NCBI GenBank assembly: GCA_934045905.1
Contig: OW203767.1
Coordinates: 17,921,073-17,985,072, forward strand
Direction: 5' to 3'
Origin: Leuctra nigra
Lineage: Eukaryota > Arthropoda > Insecta > Plecoptera > Leuctridae
Length of the DNA: 64,000 nt
In this document: positions 50,401 through 55,105 of the stretch, in pieces
How positions within the stretch are numbered: the stretch's first letter is position 1
How the letters are laid out: every line of letters begins with the position of its first letter
Position numbers and translations under genes: made by a program
The notes under the pieces: generated by a model
Told to the model about the DNA's origin: nothing
Seen by the model: only the letters and a program-made list of their open reading frames with translations
Database searches by the model: none

Positions 50401-53029
50401 AATGAATGAATGCCTATTGTATCCTATTCCTAGATAATGGAAACCTAATGTGCTCCACCAGCAAAAAAACTGGCAAAAATAGGTACACACGGCCAAACAA
50501 AACTTGAACGTTGACCAAATTTGAATGACTGCTGGTCATGTCCCATAACCAATCAAAGCTTGTTATTATCATTGAAATGTGAGGTCACCTACTAGAGAGA
50601 GACAATGAGATTGCTTAGACTGACTTCTGATGGTGCGATCTTACATTTATCAGCTTATCAGATTTATTGAACGTTCAAGTTTTGTTTGGCCAAGTGTACA
50701 TACCAATTTTTTTTTTTTTTAATTAAAAATAAATTCATAATAGTACCTACCCAAATCCAGACAGCAACTTGCAATAAAACAAACTCACTAATTGTAAGTA
50801 CAGGTAGGTACTACCTACTAGGTACATGTACTTATGGTATGGAAGTAAAAGCTGACTACCTATTGGTTGTTAACATAATTTATCTAGAAACAACTTTTCT
50901 GGAAAACTGCATTTATTTTCTTGTTTACATGATTTCACCTGATGATTTCAACAATGTGTGTTGTTAACACTCAGTAAGATAAATGGGTACAGTTACTAAC
51001 TTTATCGAAGCAACACCAACAACTCATTGACTCACGGTTTGTCCTAGCAGAAGTCATAAGATAAGACATAAGGGCCTGACTACTGGATCAACATACCTGA
51101 TTTGAGCAACTTGCTAGCAGCTGCAGCGGCAGGTGATAGATTTTCCAGTGTACTCTCTAGACTCTTCTTCTGCGTCATTTTCACCAGCTCGTTAGCGCCT
51201 TCCAACTCCACCTTCAGCAGACGGATGCAGTCGTTCTTCCCCGCGATCTCCGCTTCATGCGCCGCCACCGTGTCTTCCAGCCGCTTCTCAAGGTCGTGGT
51301 AATGCTGCGCCGCCGTCTCCATCATCTTCTGCAGCTCCTCGACGGCAGTCTCAAGCTCTGTGGACTTCCCGGACGCTTCGTCCGTCATCGATTTGTACAG
51401 CTCGGCCAGTTTCTTCTGCGCTTGGATCTCCTGGTGGTAATTCTCTCGCATCTTGATCTCGATGTCGCGTTGTTCGAGAAGTTTGTCGGTGAGAGTTTCG
51501 AGTTTTGAGTTCAGGAGTTCGTTGGATTTTGTTAGTTGTTCATTTGTTTCAAGAGAAATCTTCAACTAAGAGTGTAAAACAAGATCAAGTGAGGATTGGT
51601 ATACCTTCCAAATAAAATAAAAATATGGTCGGTTCAATTTACAAACATTCCACAACACAAATTGAACCAGGTTGTGGAAAAATTCTGTAGGAGGATGTTC
51701 GAATAAACACTGTACATTCGGAAATGATAACTTACACATTTTAGGTTACGGTTTGATGGGGAAATAGGACAATTTCAATGTCTACTTCTAGGCAACGAAA
51801 TAGAGTAGCTTTGGGAATTAAACTGTAAATCACATGGGCTAATTTGATTGATACCTACTGTCAAATTTAAACTGCTGACTGTGTTATGGGCTTAATCAAA
51901 ACTACGAATATATCTACAGGATAAACAGTCAACGAACTACAAATTTAAAAAATGAGTACTAGGTAGGTACCTAACCTATAGACATTTTGAAGTTTTTTTC
52001 AAAAAGCCATGTTTAGAATCCATTGTCTCAGATATTGCAGTTACCTACTACGAACTGAATCATCAAGAAGTAGGTATAAATTCTACTAACCTCTGTAGTT
52101 TTCTGAGTCAGCTGAGTTTCAAGTGTGATTTGTCTCTCAGTATTCTCGCGTCTCAGATTCAGAATATCCGTGGAATGTTTGTTCAAGTCGTCAGTCAAAC
52201 TCTTGATTTGATTGTTCAGCAACTCTCTCTCCTGATCCATCCGCTTCTCCTTGAAGTCGAGGTTGTACTGCTGTGCCTGAACCTCGTCAACTTTAGCGAG
52301 CGCGACACACTTGGCAGTGATGGCAGCTTGAAGTTGATTGGATAATGTGCTGACATCTTCCTTGAGCCGTTCCGCTTCGGTGTTACGACGTTCTAACATG
52401 GTCAAGTAACTGTCTCGCTCGTCAACTGCCTTGTCCCGCTGTTGGCGATATTGTGAAGTCTCGGCTTCCAATCTGCGAATGAATGGGAAACAATTCTTAC
52501 TGCAAATGTCGCAAAGAGCATCATCCTACCTAGGTAGTAGTTATCAGTATCGTGTCATGTAAAATTTACCGCTCAACAGTCTGTTTGAGAGTCGTAAGTT
52601 GGGTTTGCGCATCTTGTTCTTTGGAGAGAAGATCATCAAACTCTTTCCGAATTGCATCGAGACTGTCTTTATCGTTAATATGCTCATCGCGAATCCGTGC
52701 AAGGTTCGTCTCTAGTTCGGCAACTTTTTTATCTAGAATATAAAGAAAAAATTAATTTCATCCCCGTTAATTTATAATAACATTTATAAACCATTTTGTA
52801 TGTTCATGACGCCAAGGCGGGCAGTAGGCTACAGCCCACGACTCGTGTGCACATGCAACATCTTACCATTATTGCTCCTAGTAGAATTCAGCAAAGCTGT
52901 TGAAATCGAAGCCTCTTCACTTAACTCTACTATGAATTTCCCTAATTTATCACGCACACTTTCAGATATTAAAGAATATTCTTCATTTGTGAGAACTTTC
53001 GGCACAACTGCCTCTAGAAGGGTAGCCAT
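4110..53029 (-). CDS. Tpr: Nucleoprotein TPR / Megator, nuclear pore basket protein, 34 coding exons
   Basis: Exons, 5' to 3': 52867-53029, 52570-52732, 52091-52472, 51097-51565, 49947-50110, 48960-49118, 47222-47473, 46206-46430, 45451-45677, 44700-45030, 43742-43994, 42828-43090, 41269-41475, 40099-40269, 32865-33025, 31215-31566, 26905-27198, 24763-24933, 15912-16154, 14727-14913, 13887-14062, 13312-13477, 12592-12703, 11957-12158, 11122-11412, 10871-11038, 10179-10359, 9331-9506, 8128-8325, 7354-7612, 6617-6766, 5761-5835, 5011-5274, 4110-4276. Total 2,473 aa, close to human TPR (2,363). TPR forms the coiled-coil filaments of the nuclear basket and acts in mRNA export surveillance and spindle-checkpoint protein handling. 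Residues 1 to ~1670 are almost continuous heptad-like coiled coil; the rest is Ser/Thr/Pro/Gln-rich, then acidic, then RG-rich. Family blocks include RSSEELL, KYKTQFEEL, PPTANIKP, IVPSTPTL and GRSVPTTPL. Start ATG 53029 has context AACAAAGATGG. Skipped or alternative exons cannot be excluded, but flanking residues align without gaps. Confidence 0.93.
4480..4883. mobile_element. Dispersed repeat K, short copy
   Basis: Starts TAGGAAAACGCTC and ends near CATAAGAGTCCCGTAGAACG. The same ends occur at 28827-30340 and, more diverged, near 36939-37496. It lies in the last Tpr intron. Class unknown; the tail resembles those of non-autonomous retroelements but no coding part is seen. Confidence 0.6.
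5391..5713. mobile_element. hAT-type MITE, 323 bp
   Basis: Ends TAGGGTTGTGCAAACCG and ...TCGCACAACCCTA are inverted. Flanks GAAAATTG and GAAAAATG form an 8-bp target duplication with one mismatch. No open frame. In a Tpr intron. Confidence 0.75.
6122..6262. repeat. Imperfect hairpin element, ~140 bp
   Basis: GTGTTCTAGAAC...CCCAATTCC...TGATGGAATC on the left pairs with GATTCCATCA..GAATTGGG..GTTCTAGAA on the right. MITE-like, in a Tpr intron. Exact ends uncertain. Confidence 0.55.
7726..7832. repeat. 107-bp hairpin element with 40-bp arms
   Basis: GGGCCCTGATTCTACAACTC at 7726 is matched by its reverse complement ending at 7832, with a ~27-nt loop. Near-perfect arms suggest a young MITE. Lies just beyond exon 30 of Tpr. 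Confidence 0.75.
8971..9145. mobile_element. MITE with CACGTGA-containing arms, ~175 bp
   Basis: Ends GGTGGATTTCCATGCTCCGT and ACGGAGCATGGAAATCCAAC are inverted. Arms also pair across CAGAATGCGGTCACGTGA and TCACGTGATCGCATTCTG, with small gaps. In a Tpr intron. Confidence 0.7.
9553..9691. repeat. Imperfect hairpin element, ~139 bp
   Basis: GTGTAACTTTCAT at 9553 pairs with ATGAAAGTTACAC ending at 9691. Inner arms share ACCAATAGC and GCTATTGG. It begins about 47 nt upstream, on the minus strand, of Tpr exon 28. Confidence 0.65.
10043..10119. repeat. 77-bp hairpin
   Basis: CGGTCGGTGACA..GCAAAGAT pairs with ATCTTTGCATGTCACCGACCG. The core contains GGCCGGCC. Small MITE or remnant in a Tpr intron. 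Confidence 0.6.
11122..11290 (-). repeat. Tpr: Coding 24-bp minisatellite in Tpr exon 25
   Basis: Seven QPQQ blocks, six followed by ATT plus Ser or Thr, give an 8-residue repeat (24 bp). All copies stay in frame. The array runs to the exon's donor at 11120-11121. Confidence 0.85.
11446..11545. mobile_element. Decayed end of an ATCGAT-type hAT element
   Basis: GGGCTGGGAATTGACATCGATTATTCG resembles the left end of the elements at 31609 and 41897 (short matched part only). No right end or target duplication found. Confidence 0.35.
11607..11804. repeat. 198-bp hairpin element
   Basis: ACACTCGACAAATC..ACGGTATTTGAA on the left pairs with TTCAAATACCGT..GATTTGTTGGGTGT on the right; ATGGATTG/CCAATCC extends the stem. 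MITE-like, in a Tpr intron. Confidence 0.65.
11957..14913 (-). CDS. Tpr: Tpr exons 20-24: end of coiled coil and TANIKP region (residues ~1551-1831)
   Basis: Exon 20 (14727-14913) ends the coiled coil; its intron uses a GC donor. Exon 21 (13887-14062) ends RSLYTMQVK. Exon 22 carries PPTANIKPMAGPS and exon 23 TPLASIRPMSM, both conserved in TPR near the start of the unstructured tail. Exon 24 is Ala/Ser/Thr-rich. Phases: exon 20 out in 1, exon 22 out in 1, exon 23 out in 2. Confidence 0.9.
12742..12886. mobile_element. Tc1/mariner-type MITE flanked by TA, 145 bp
   Basis: Ends CAGTGGAACCTCTTTAGTAC and GTACTAAGAGGTTCCACTG are inverted and flanked by TA on both sides. CAGTGGAACC ends with TA targets are typical of the pogo/Tigger branch. 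A second copy is at 46918-47110. Confidence 0.8.
13693..13826. repeat. 134-bp hairpin element
   Basis: AAGGCCGGTCCACACTAGCA pairs imperfectly with TGCTAGTGTAGACTGGTCTT; TTGATCAACTT/AAAGTTGATCA extends the arms. It begins about 60 nt past the donor of Tpr exon 21. Confidence 0.6.
14353..14461 (-). mobile_element. tRNA-like hairpin element, copy 1
   Basis: Bounded by perfect inverted repeats CTGCAAATTT (14353-14362) and AAATTTGCAG (14452-14461). The core on minus has a D-arm-like AGCTCGGAGTTAATAGAGC, a TGGACCGGAAATCCA arm and a T-arm-like CGTGGGCTCCAATCCCACG. No plausible intact acceptor stem or CCA, so I do not call a tRNA gene. Confidence 0.6.
14612..14704 (-). mobile_element. tRNA-like hairpin element, copy 2
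   Basis: Perfect 11-bp inverted ends TGCAATATGAA (14613-14623) and TTCATATTGCA (14693-14703). The core on minus holds a clear anticodon-like arm TCTGACTGGATATCAGA and T-arm GTGGGTTCGAATCCCAC, related to copy 1. It lies about 20 nt past the GC splice donor of Tpr exon 20. Confidence 0.65.
14725..14726 (-). other. Tpr: Non-canonical GC splice donor of Tpr exon 20
   Basis: The exon end reads ACCACAG|GCGAGT on minus. The GC donor gives phase 1, which the next exon (2 leading bases at 14062) requires; the only nearby GT would give phase 2 and break the frame. GCGAGT after CAG is the strong context expected of GC-AG introns. Confidence 0.8.
15213..15688. mobile_element. hAT-type MITE (TTCGAA family), 476 bp
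   Basis: Ends TAGGGGTGTGCGAATATTCG and CTATTCGCACCCCCCTA, flanked on both sides by the exact 8-bp duplication ACAAAAAC. Subterminal parts are dense in TTCGAA. No coding frame. Related to 40533-41096. Confidence 0.9.
15912..33025 (-). CDS. Tpr: Tpr exons 15-19: distal coiled coil (residues ~1144-1550)
   Basis: Exons 32865-33025, 31215-31566, 26905-27198, 24763-24933 and 15912-16154. Blocks RSSEELLQIIKYLRREKD, SPEDWRKLQQERENL and VRKIAKKYKTQFEEL match human TPR in order and spacing. The join between exons 14 and 15 aligns to human TPR without gap although the intron is 7.1 kb and holds a nested E1 gene. The intron between exons 18 and 19 is 8.6 kb and filled with repeats. Confidence 0.92.
16737..18026. 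mobile_element. hAT-type element (AACCGGTTCG family), 1,290 bp
   Basis: Starts TAGGGTTGGGCGAACCGG and ends GGTTCGCCCAACCCTA; exact 8-bp duplication TCAATTTT on both sides. Subterminal parts repeat GAACC/GGTTC. No transposase frame, so non-autonomous. Its right third is also present in the duplicate at 21787. Confidence 0.9.
17656..18544. repeat. Direct duplication, copy A (889 bp)
   Basis: Equal in length to copy B and nearly identical: I noticed three substitutions and no indels. It includes the right part of the hAT element at 16737-18026, its flank, and the first ~270 bp of a Z element. Confidence 0.9.
18544..19374 (+). mobile_element. Probable LTR of a Ty3/gypsy element (plus orientation)
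   Basis: Begins TGTAGCACTAC and ends GAGTCACA, the TGT...ACA pattern of LTRs, and lies four bases before a primer-binding site. No second LTR lies in the window, so the limits are inferred from these ends. Confidence 0.6.
19379..19396 (+). other. Retroelement primer-binding site, tRNA-Lys type
   Basis: TGGCGCCCAACGTGGGGC matches the well-known site complementary to the 3' end of tRNA-Lys1,2. It reads on plus, opposite to the pol sequence that starts 97 nt further on. Confidence 0.8.
19493..21786 (-). pseudogene. Ty3/gypsy pol fragment: partial RT, RNase H, integrase
   Basis: An uninterrupted frame of about 760 codons on minus. In order it has the second half of reverse transcriptase with YVDD, an RNase H region (FYIQCDASHYG, then TDHQAL), an HHCC zinc-binding module (HFGERKCH then CDICQ), and the integrase core (TDLYGP, SDHGTQYTSG, then the Glu in NPSERVMRSLG). 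A C-terminal GPYIVSKVKGNNTYEL segment follows, as in gypsy integrases. The 5' end breaks off at NSSFWQIPLEEH, at the junction with duplicate B, so the RT motif A Asp, the fingers, protease and gag are missing. It cannot be autonomous. It is a retrotransposon remnant, not a host gene. Confidence 0.9.
21787..22675. repeat. Direct duplication, copy B (889 bp)
   Basis: Copy of 17656-18544, same orientation. Here the sequence continues past the shared CATAATAATAAT into the full Z element, whereas copy A stops at the LTR. B is therefore the native context and A the truncated partner, or the two are unmerged haplotypes. Confidence 0.9.
22397..24259. mobile_element. Z element, copy 1
   Basis: Left end TCTAGTGGAGCGGTCGCTCC with an 18-bp palindrome, then a short AGT microsatellite near 22682, then four GCCATTTTGAAA..GGAAGT blocks (near 22822, 23092, 23361, 23631) alternating with ACCGGAAATGACGTCA blocks about every 130 bp, then the foldback hairpin 23866-24259. 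Coincides closely with copy 2 at 27329. No open frame of note. Confidence 0.75.
23866..24259. repeat. Foldback hairpin forming the right end of Z copy 1
   Basis: CATAAAAAACACTCCGTGTA at the left is the reverse complement of the right end, and the arms continue for about 165 nt (both contain GACTTGG or CCAAGTC and TGATATC) around a short AT-rich loop. Confidence 0.85.
25263..26137. mobile_element. hAT-type element, 875 bp
   Basis: Ends TAGAGCCAGTTTTAAATGG and CCATTTAAAACTGGCTCTA with exact 8-bp duplication TTAATACC. The internal region has no credible transposase frame. It is inserted into the left terminal repeat of the element at 26141-26835. Confidence 0.85.
26141..26835. mobile_element. 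TIR element with ACCGTATTA ends, interrupted by a hAT insertion
   Basis: ATACCGTATTAGCTGTGTAT..AAGACGCA at the left is the inverse of TGCGTCTTATACACGAG..TTAATACGGTAT at the right; GCGTCTTATACACG recurs internally. Non-coding, probably Tc1/mariner type. Its left end is duplicated by the hAT target site. Confidence 0.75.
27329..30716. mobile_element. Z element, copy 2, split by a K insertion
   Basis: Same left palindrome as copy 1, AGT microsatellite of about nine units (five in copy 1), the same alternating CCGGAAGT/CCGGAAAT-TGACGTCA blocks, and the same foldback right end. The hairpin arm is interrupted at 28826/30341 by repeat K. Confidence 0.75.
28827..30340. mobile_element. Dispersed repeat K, long copy (1,514 bp)
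   Basis: Inserted in the sequence AATAC|CAGCC of the Z foldback, with AC on both sides. Starts TAGGAAAACGCTCGGTG, ends CGCTTGCTACGCTCGCTCA. Internal text repeats weakly similar AAGTTTTAAGTTGATCG blocks. No coding frame; class unknown. Confidence 0.7.
31609..32416. mobile_element. hAT element (ATCGAT family) with BED-finger remnant, 808 bp
   Basis: Ends TAGGGTTGGGACTTGACATC and AATCGAATCCCAACCCTA with exact 8-bp duplication TAGATCAA. Plus-strand fragments RRSELWKVFEFEV..AKGC and, in another frame, YSGNKSNKTMN resemble a frameshifted BED zinc finger, the N terminus of hAT transposases. Confidence 0.85.
33090..33221. mobile_element. Harbinger-like MITE, diverged copy
   Basis: CGCTGGGTAGGACCAA and TTGGTTCTACCCAGCC ends, with TTA on the left and a mutated TCA on the right. 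Related to 39902-40056 and 49426-49571. Confidence 0.6.
33692..33697 (-). other. Possible polyadenylation signal ATTAAA of the nested E1 gene
   Basis: ATTAAA on minus, about 23 nt past the TAA at 33720-33722; a second ATTAAA lies at 33657-33662. Variant signals, so moderate support only. Confidence 0.35.
33720..36704 (-). CDS. Uba1: Intronless UBA1-type ubiquitin-activating enzyme E1, nested in a Tpr intron
   Basis: 994 aa in one uninterrupted frame. E1 adenylates the C terminus of ubiquitin with ATP and passes it to an E2 through a cysteine thioester; it acts in cytosol and nucleus. Seen in order: first adenylation half with GLGGLG (residues 37-42), second with GAGAIG (425-430), the [13 protein letters not shown] nucleotide-binding block, catalytic Cys582 in [35 protein letters not shown], and a C-terminal ubiquitin-fold domain. 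Homology to UBA1 rather than UBA6/UBA7 is clear throughout. ATG 36704 is chosen because [17 protein letters not shown] starts like UBA1; the frame stays open 58 codons further up without similarity. About 16 residues at the start of the ubiquitin-fold domain (the YYNQEWTLWDRFEV region of human UBA1) are missing. The lack of introns implies a retrogene; intact sites imply function. Confidence 0.93.
   Translation of the reverse strand: [994 protein letters not shown]
36939..37496. mobile_element. Dispersed repeat K, third copy (diverged)
   Basis: Shares TGTAACGCGTTGAT near the start and CATAAGAGTTCTGTAGTAACG near the end with the copies at 4480 and 28827. Immediately upstream of the E1 gene on minus. 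Confidence 0.5.
37501..37634 (+). pseudogene. C-terminal remnant of a non-LTR retrotransposon ORF2
   Basis: Translates to NVHIVLECPLRKYSGD... and ends VEWLKKLDVQLKFFL followed by TAA at about 37632. The H-x3-E-C-P block resembles the Cys/His end of LINE ORF2 proteins. Only about 44 codons remain. Confidence 0.5.
37662..38142. repeat. Foldback of ~200-bp arms, right arm with an 86-bp tandem duplication
   Basis: CTTTAAGAGGGCTTGGTAG at the left pairs with CTACCAAGCCGTCTTAAG at the right; the turn is near 37862. The right arm contains the block starting GGTTCTAAACACCTGTTGG twice (37870-37955 and 37956-38040). A TAAA-rich tail follows at 38195. It probably derives from the 3' UTR of the LINE remnant. 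Confidence 0.75.
38362..39357. mobile_element. hAT-type element, 996 bp
   Basis: Ends TAGGGATGTGCGAATATTCG and CTATTCGCACACCTCTA with exact 8-bp duplication AAATATAT. TTCGAA-rich ends as in 15213 and 40533, with a different centre. Confidence 0.88.
39902..40056. mobile_element. Harbinger-like MITE, 155 bp, TTA duplication
   Basis: GGCTGGGTAGGACCAACT and TAGGTCCTACCCGGCC ends with TTA on both sides. A 3-bp TTA/TAA target is the mark of PIF/Harbinger. It lies 42 nt from the donor of Tpr exon 14. Confidence 0.75.
40099..50110 (-). CDS. Tpr: Tpr exons 5-14: middle coiled coil (residues ~393-1143)
   Basis: Ten exons, 159 to 331 nt. Recognisable family segments: LARQVCHLLNEV across exons 6-7, SDIEELQAKNQNLL in exon 7, MRQRDVYQQLYEG in exon 8, QLQEQIETMRDELRELR in exon 9 and EVVLHSADIQTL at the start of exon 14. 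The donor of exon 5 lies in the end of a hairpin element at 49829-49946. Introns here contain hAT, Harbinger-like and mariner-type elements. Confidence 0.92.
40533..41096. mobile_element. hAT-type MITE (TTCGAA family), 564 bp
   Basis: Ends TAGGGGTGTGCAAATATTCG and CTATTCGCACACCCCTA; exact 8-bp duplication ACTTTTTG. Homologous to 15213-15688 along most of its length. Confidence 0.9.
41897..42694. mobile_element. hAT element (ATCGAT family) with BED-finger remnant, 798 bp
   Basis: Ends TAGGGGTGGGACTTGACATC and AATCGAATCCCAACCCTA; exact 8-bp duplication TTACATTT. Homologous to 31609-32416, with the same broken BED-like coding traces (RRSELCKVFGFEV; YSGNKSNKAMNLQ). Confidence 0.88.
44231..44538. 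mobile_element. Two related MITEs in tandem
   Basis: Units 44231-44386 and 44388-44538 each start with GGCC(C)GGT..TTTCAATA/TTTAAATA..TCTGCTAA and end with its inverse TTAGCA..TTGAAAGAC. They share the centre GACATTGGTTGTT or GTCATTGGTTGTT. Confidence 0.7.
46602..46747. repeat. 146-bp hairpin element
   Basis: CAAGTCTTGAAATCGGC..TTTTGAAAAC at the left pairs with GTTTCAAAAC..CCGATTTCAAGACTTG at the right. MITE-like, in a Tpr intron. Confidence 0.65.
46918..47110. mobile_element. Tc1/mariner-type MITE flanked by TA, 193 bp
   Basis: CAGTGGAACATC..AGTACGTTTT and AAGTACTAAGGAGGTTCCACTG ends, TA on both sides. Longer relative of the copy at 12742-12886; both share TTGAAGG.ACCAGGATAAAAAC. Confidence 0.78.
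47533..48043. mobile_element. hAT-type MITE (TCGAAG family), 511 bp
   Basis: Ends TAGGGGTGTGCGAAGG and GCTTCGCACACCCCTA; exact 8-bp duplication ATATTTTC. Both subterminal zones are runs of GAAGTC/GACTTC hexamers. Confidence 0.92.
48171..48718. mobile_element. TIR element with CTTAAGGAGGGACTAGCG ends, 548 bp
   Basis: The 18-bp ends are perfect inverted repeats. Internally it has AACATGGCGGCCATG, a palindromic YY1/Pho-like site. No coding frame and no clear target duplication. Confidence 0.75.
49426..49571. mobile_element. Harbinger-like MITE, 146 bp, TTA duplication
   Basis: GGCCGGGTAGGACCAACTCT and AGAGTTGGTCCTACCCGGGC with TTA on both sides. Long near-perfect arms indicate a young insertion. 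Confidence 0.82.
49829..49946. mobile_element. Hairpin element whose end contains the donor of Tpr exon 5
   Basis: GTATAGTCAAGGAAACTAG at 49829 pairs with CTAGTTTCCCTGACTGTAC ending at 49946; the arms run about 38 bp. The Tpr splice donor GTACAGTC (GT at 49945-49946) is the terminal sequence of this element. Confidence 0.75.
50482..50702. mobile_element. TIR element, ~220 bp
   Basis: GGCCAAACAAAACTTGAACG at the left is inverted exactly at the right; the outer part GGTACACAC / AGTGTACAT is less perfect. In a Tpr intron. Confidence 0.7.
51097..53029 (-). CDS. Tpr: Tpr exons 1-4: N-terminal coiled coil (residues 1-392)
   Basis: Begins MATLLEAVVPKVLTNEEY. Exon 1 ends with one base of Asp (phase 1), exon 2 with two bases of Arg (phase 2), exon 3 in phase 0. 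Exon 4 ends in SPAAAAASKLLKSG, matching the Ala-rich SPTAAAVAKIVKPGM block of human TPR and continuing in exon 5 as MTLTQIYSQY. Predicted long heptads; in the family this region builds the pore-proximal coiled coil. Confidence 0.92.
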
Positions 53030-53110
53030 CTTTGTTCCGAAAGAGAAGAGAAGTATTTCCGGCTCGCAAATCCAGGTGGCGTTGTTGACTTCAGCAGTAA
53101 ATGGCACCAA
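53030..53110 (-). promoter_or_regulatory. Tpr: Tpr 5' UTR and proximal promoter
   Basis: On minus, GAGCCGGAAATACTTCTCTTC precedes AACAAAGATGG. The pyrimidine-rich tract with an upstream GGAA core could hold the start site; no TATA box is visible. Placement is inferred. Confidence 0.35.
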
Positions 53111-53247
53111 TTTAATTTTAAAAAATTTTGGTCTTGATCACATGCAAAATTTTTACTTAATTGGAACGTGTTGATTTTCGACCAATCATGAGATCATGAT
53201 GAGATGCTTTGTATTACTTTTATTATAGTTAATTTCAATACAACGGG

Positions 53248-53441
53248 AATAGACAACATCATAAATTATCTAGTTAGCTCTGCTTTTCAAAAATTTTCAT
53301 ATGCAGTACCGTGATCCAAGTATCTACCATTATGGTTATGATCCATTGTTGAAAAACCATAATAGATACTTGGATCACGGTACTGCATATGAAATTTTTT
53401 GAAAAGCAGAGCTAACTAGATAATTTATGATGTTGTCTATT
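53248..53441. repeat. Near-perfect 194-bp foldback upstream of Tpr
   Basis: AATAGACAACATCATAAATT at the left and AATTTATGATGTTGTCTATT at the right; arms of about 88 bp pair almost completely around a loop of ~16 nt. MITE or hairpin locus. Confidence 0.85.
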
Positions 53442-53647
53442 GCATCAACTTGAATGAAACTGATTGAAATGTCTTCATTGAAATTTTATTATTGTATGTT
53501 ATCATGTTATTTTATTTAACTCTGTTATAGCAAAATGCTAATAAAGATTCCTTAATACTACTTCCTACTCCCTTTTTTAAAAAGAAATTATCCAATGAAA
53601 GGATTGGCTGAAAAACCTAGTAAAATTTGATAAAATTATTTTCTTAA

Positions 53648-53770
53648 AATGGCGTTTTCCACTGGCCGCACTGAGCTGCACTAGTTCTGCACTCAATCTG
53701 AAATTAGCATTGAGTTTTGTATGGCGACGTCATTTCATTGGAGCCCTAGTGGTCAGTGGAAAACGCCATT
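53648..53770. mobile_element. MITE with AATGGCGTTTTCCACTGG ends
   Basis: Right end CAGTGGAAAACGCCATT is the inverse. The GCACTGAG/GCACTAG core recurs near 57280-57600, suggesting a family. Confidence 0.65.
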
Positions 53771-53789
53771 AATTATATTTCAAATTTCA

Positions 53790-54020
53790 AATTGTTCGGA
53801 CCAACCAATAAATTTTTTTTTAACTTGAACTAATCAATGGATTTCAAAAAATTTCAGTCTGCAAGCCGCTGAGTCCATAATTATGTGTGCAAAATTTACG
53901 ATTGATCGGGAAAACGGTGTGACGTGAATACCGGCATCAACAGGAAAACAAACAAACAAACAAACAAACAAACAAACAAACAAACAGAGGTCCGTGCCAA
54001 AAGATCCGAAAGGAAAGTCT
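53790..54020. mobile_element. K-like repeat tail with AAAC microsatellite
   Basis: Shares ATGGATTTCAAAAA..TCTGCAA, GTGTGCAAAATTTACGATTGATCGG and GAGGTCCGTGCCAAAAGA with 63262-63540. An (AAAC)n run lies at 53945-53985. Confidence 0.55.
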
Positions 54021-54607
54021 ATGGTCTTTTATTTTCCTTGTAATTCGGGTCATCTCATATCAATGTCAACGACTTCACTCTGAGTTTTCGTAGTTTAAAT
54101 TTATGAAATTTATAATATTATTCGAAATTTCTACATTTTAAAATTGCCTCTCGAAGTCTGATCATCTGATGTTATCTTGAAGAATAGTATTTCACAAAGC
54201 TGATGATTTCTGAAAGAGTAGTATCTATGTTCGATCGTCAATGCTAAATTCTCCATAAGACAACTTCGCGCGGGTGTCCGCAGCTATGACGACCGTCTCA
54301 TCCACTCATTGTCGCGCGGCGTTTCGATTTCACTGCCTCCTACATGACGGTCGTTTGCTGAATGTTCAGCTAACTGACATCCACCTGGCCGATGTCCAAG
54401 ATGGCGCCGATGTAAACAAAAACAGACTGTCATTAGTGTTTTCAGTGACATTTCACGCGAATTTTCACTAAAAGACGTGTGTTTATTTTTATTTTTTTTA
54501 TTTACTACATAAAAATAAGTACAATAAAATTAAAGTGTATTGTGTTCTGTTTTTAAAATACCTACGAAATGGAGTGAAAATGTAACAGAATAATTAAAAC
54601 TTGTGTT

Positions 54608-55063
54608 GAATTCTTGTTATAATCAAAACAGGAGAAGTTGTGATAGTCTTGGATTTGACAACATACAATACAGCCCACATTGGGTATAGCAAGATTGAAG
54701 TAAGTTTCTTATTTTATTCACTTTCTATTTCCAATGAAGGTAGTGTACAGTTTGAGACAAAACCGATAATAATTTGTGATTGACAGAGTTGAAAATTTTC
54801 AAAGTAAAATCTTGGATTTGCTGAATTTTATCTCGTTCGCGTTGTCGTGTCTTGAATCTGTTGAATGTGTCGCATATGGCTTTTGAACTGAAAATGTGTA
54901 CAGTAATTGACGCCACGCTACTGAAAAGCTGTCCTTCCTTTGATTGACTGCAAAGTTGTTTGGGGTATCTCTCAGGCACGAGGTAAATGCTGTGTAGTTC
55001 CCTACTACTTGCCATGAGTCCATGACGGCCTCCTTCCCACCGTCCATCCTTACATAATTATAC

Positions 55064-55105
<42 letters not shown>

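Noticed and set aside
52800..53174. 124-codon plus frame over Tpr exon 1
   Set aside because: Antisense to the conserved Tpr N terminus; no family likeness.
54262..54470. CpG-richer patch as first exon of a plus-strand gene
   Set aside because: AAGATGGCGCCGATGTAAACAAA is suggestive of a start region, but the frame closes at once and no downstream exon can be found.
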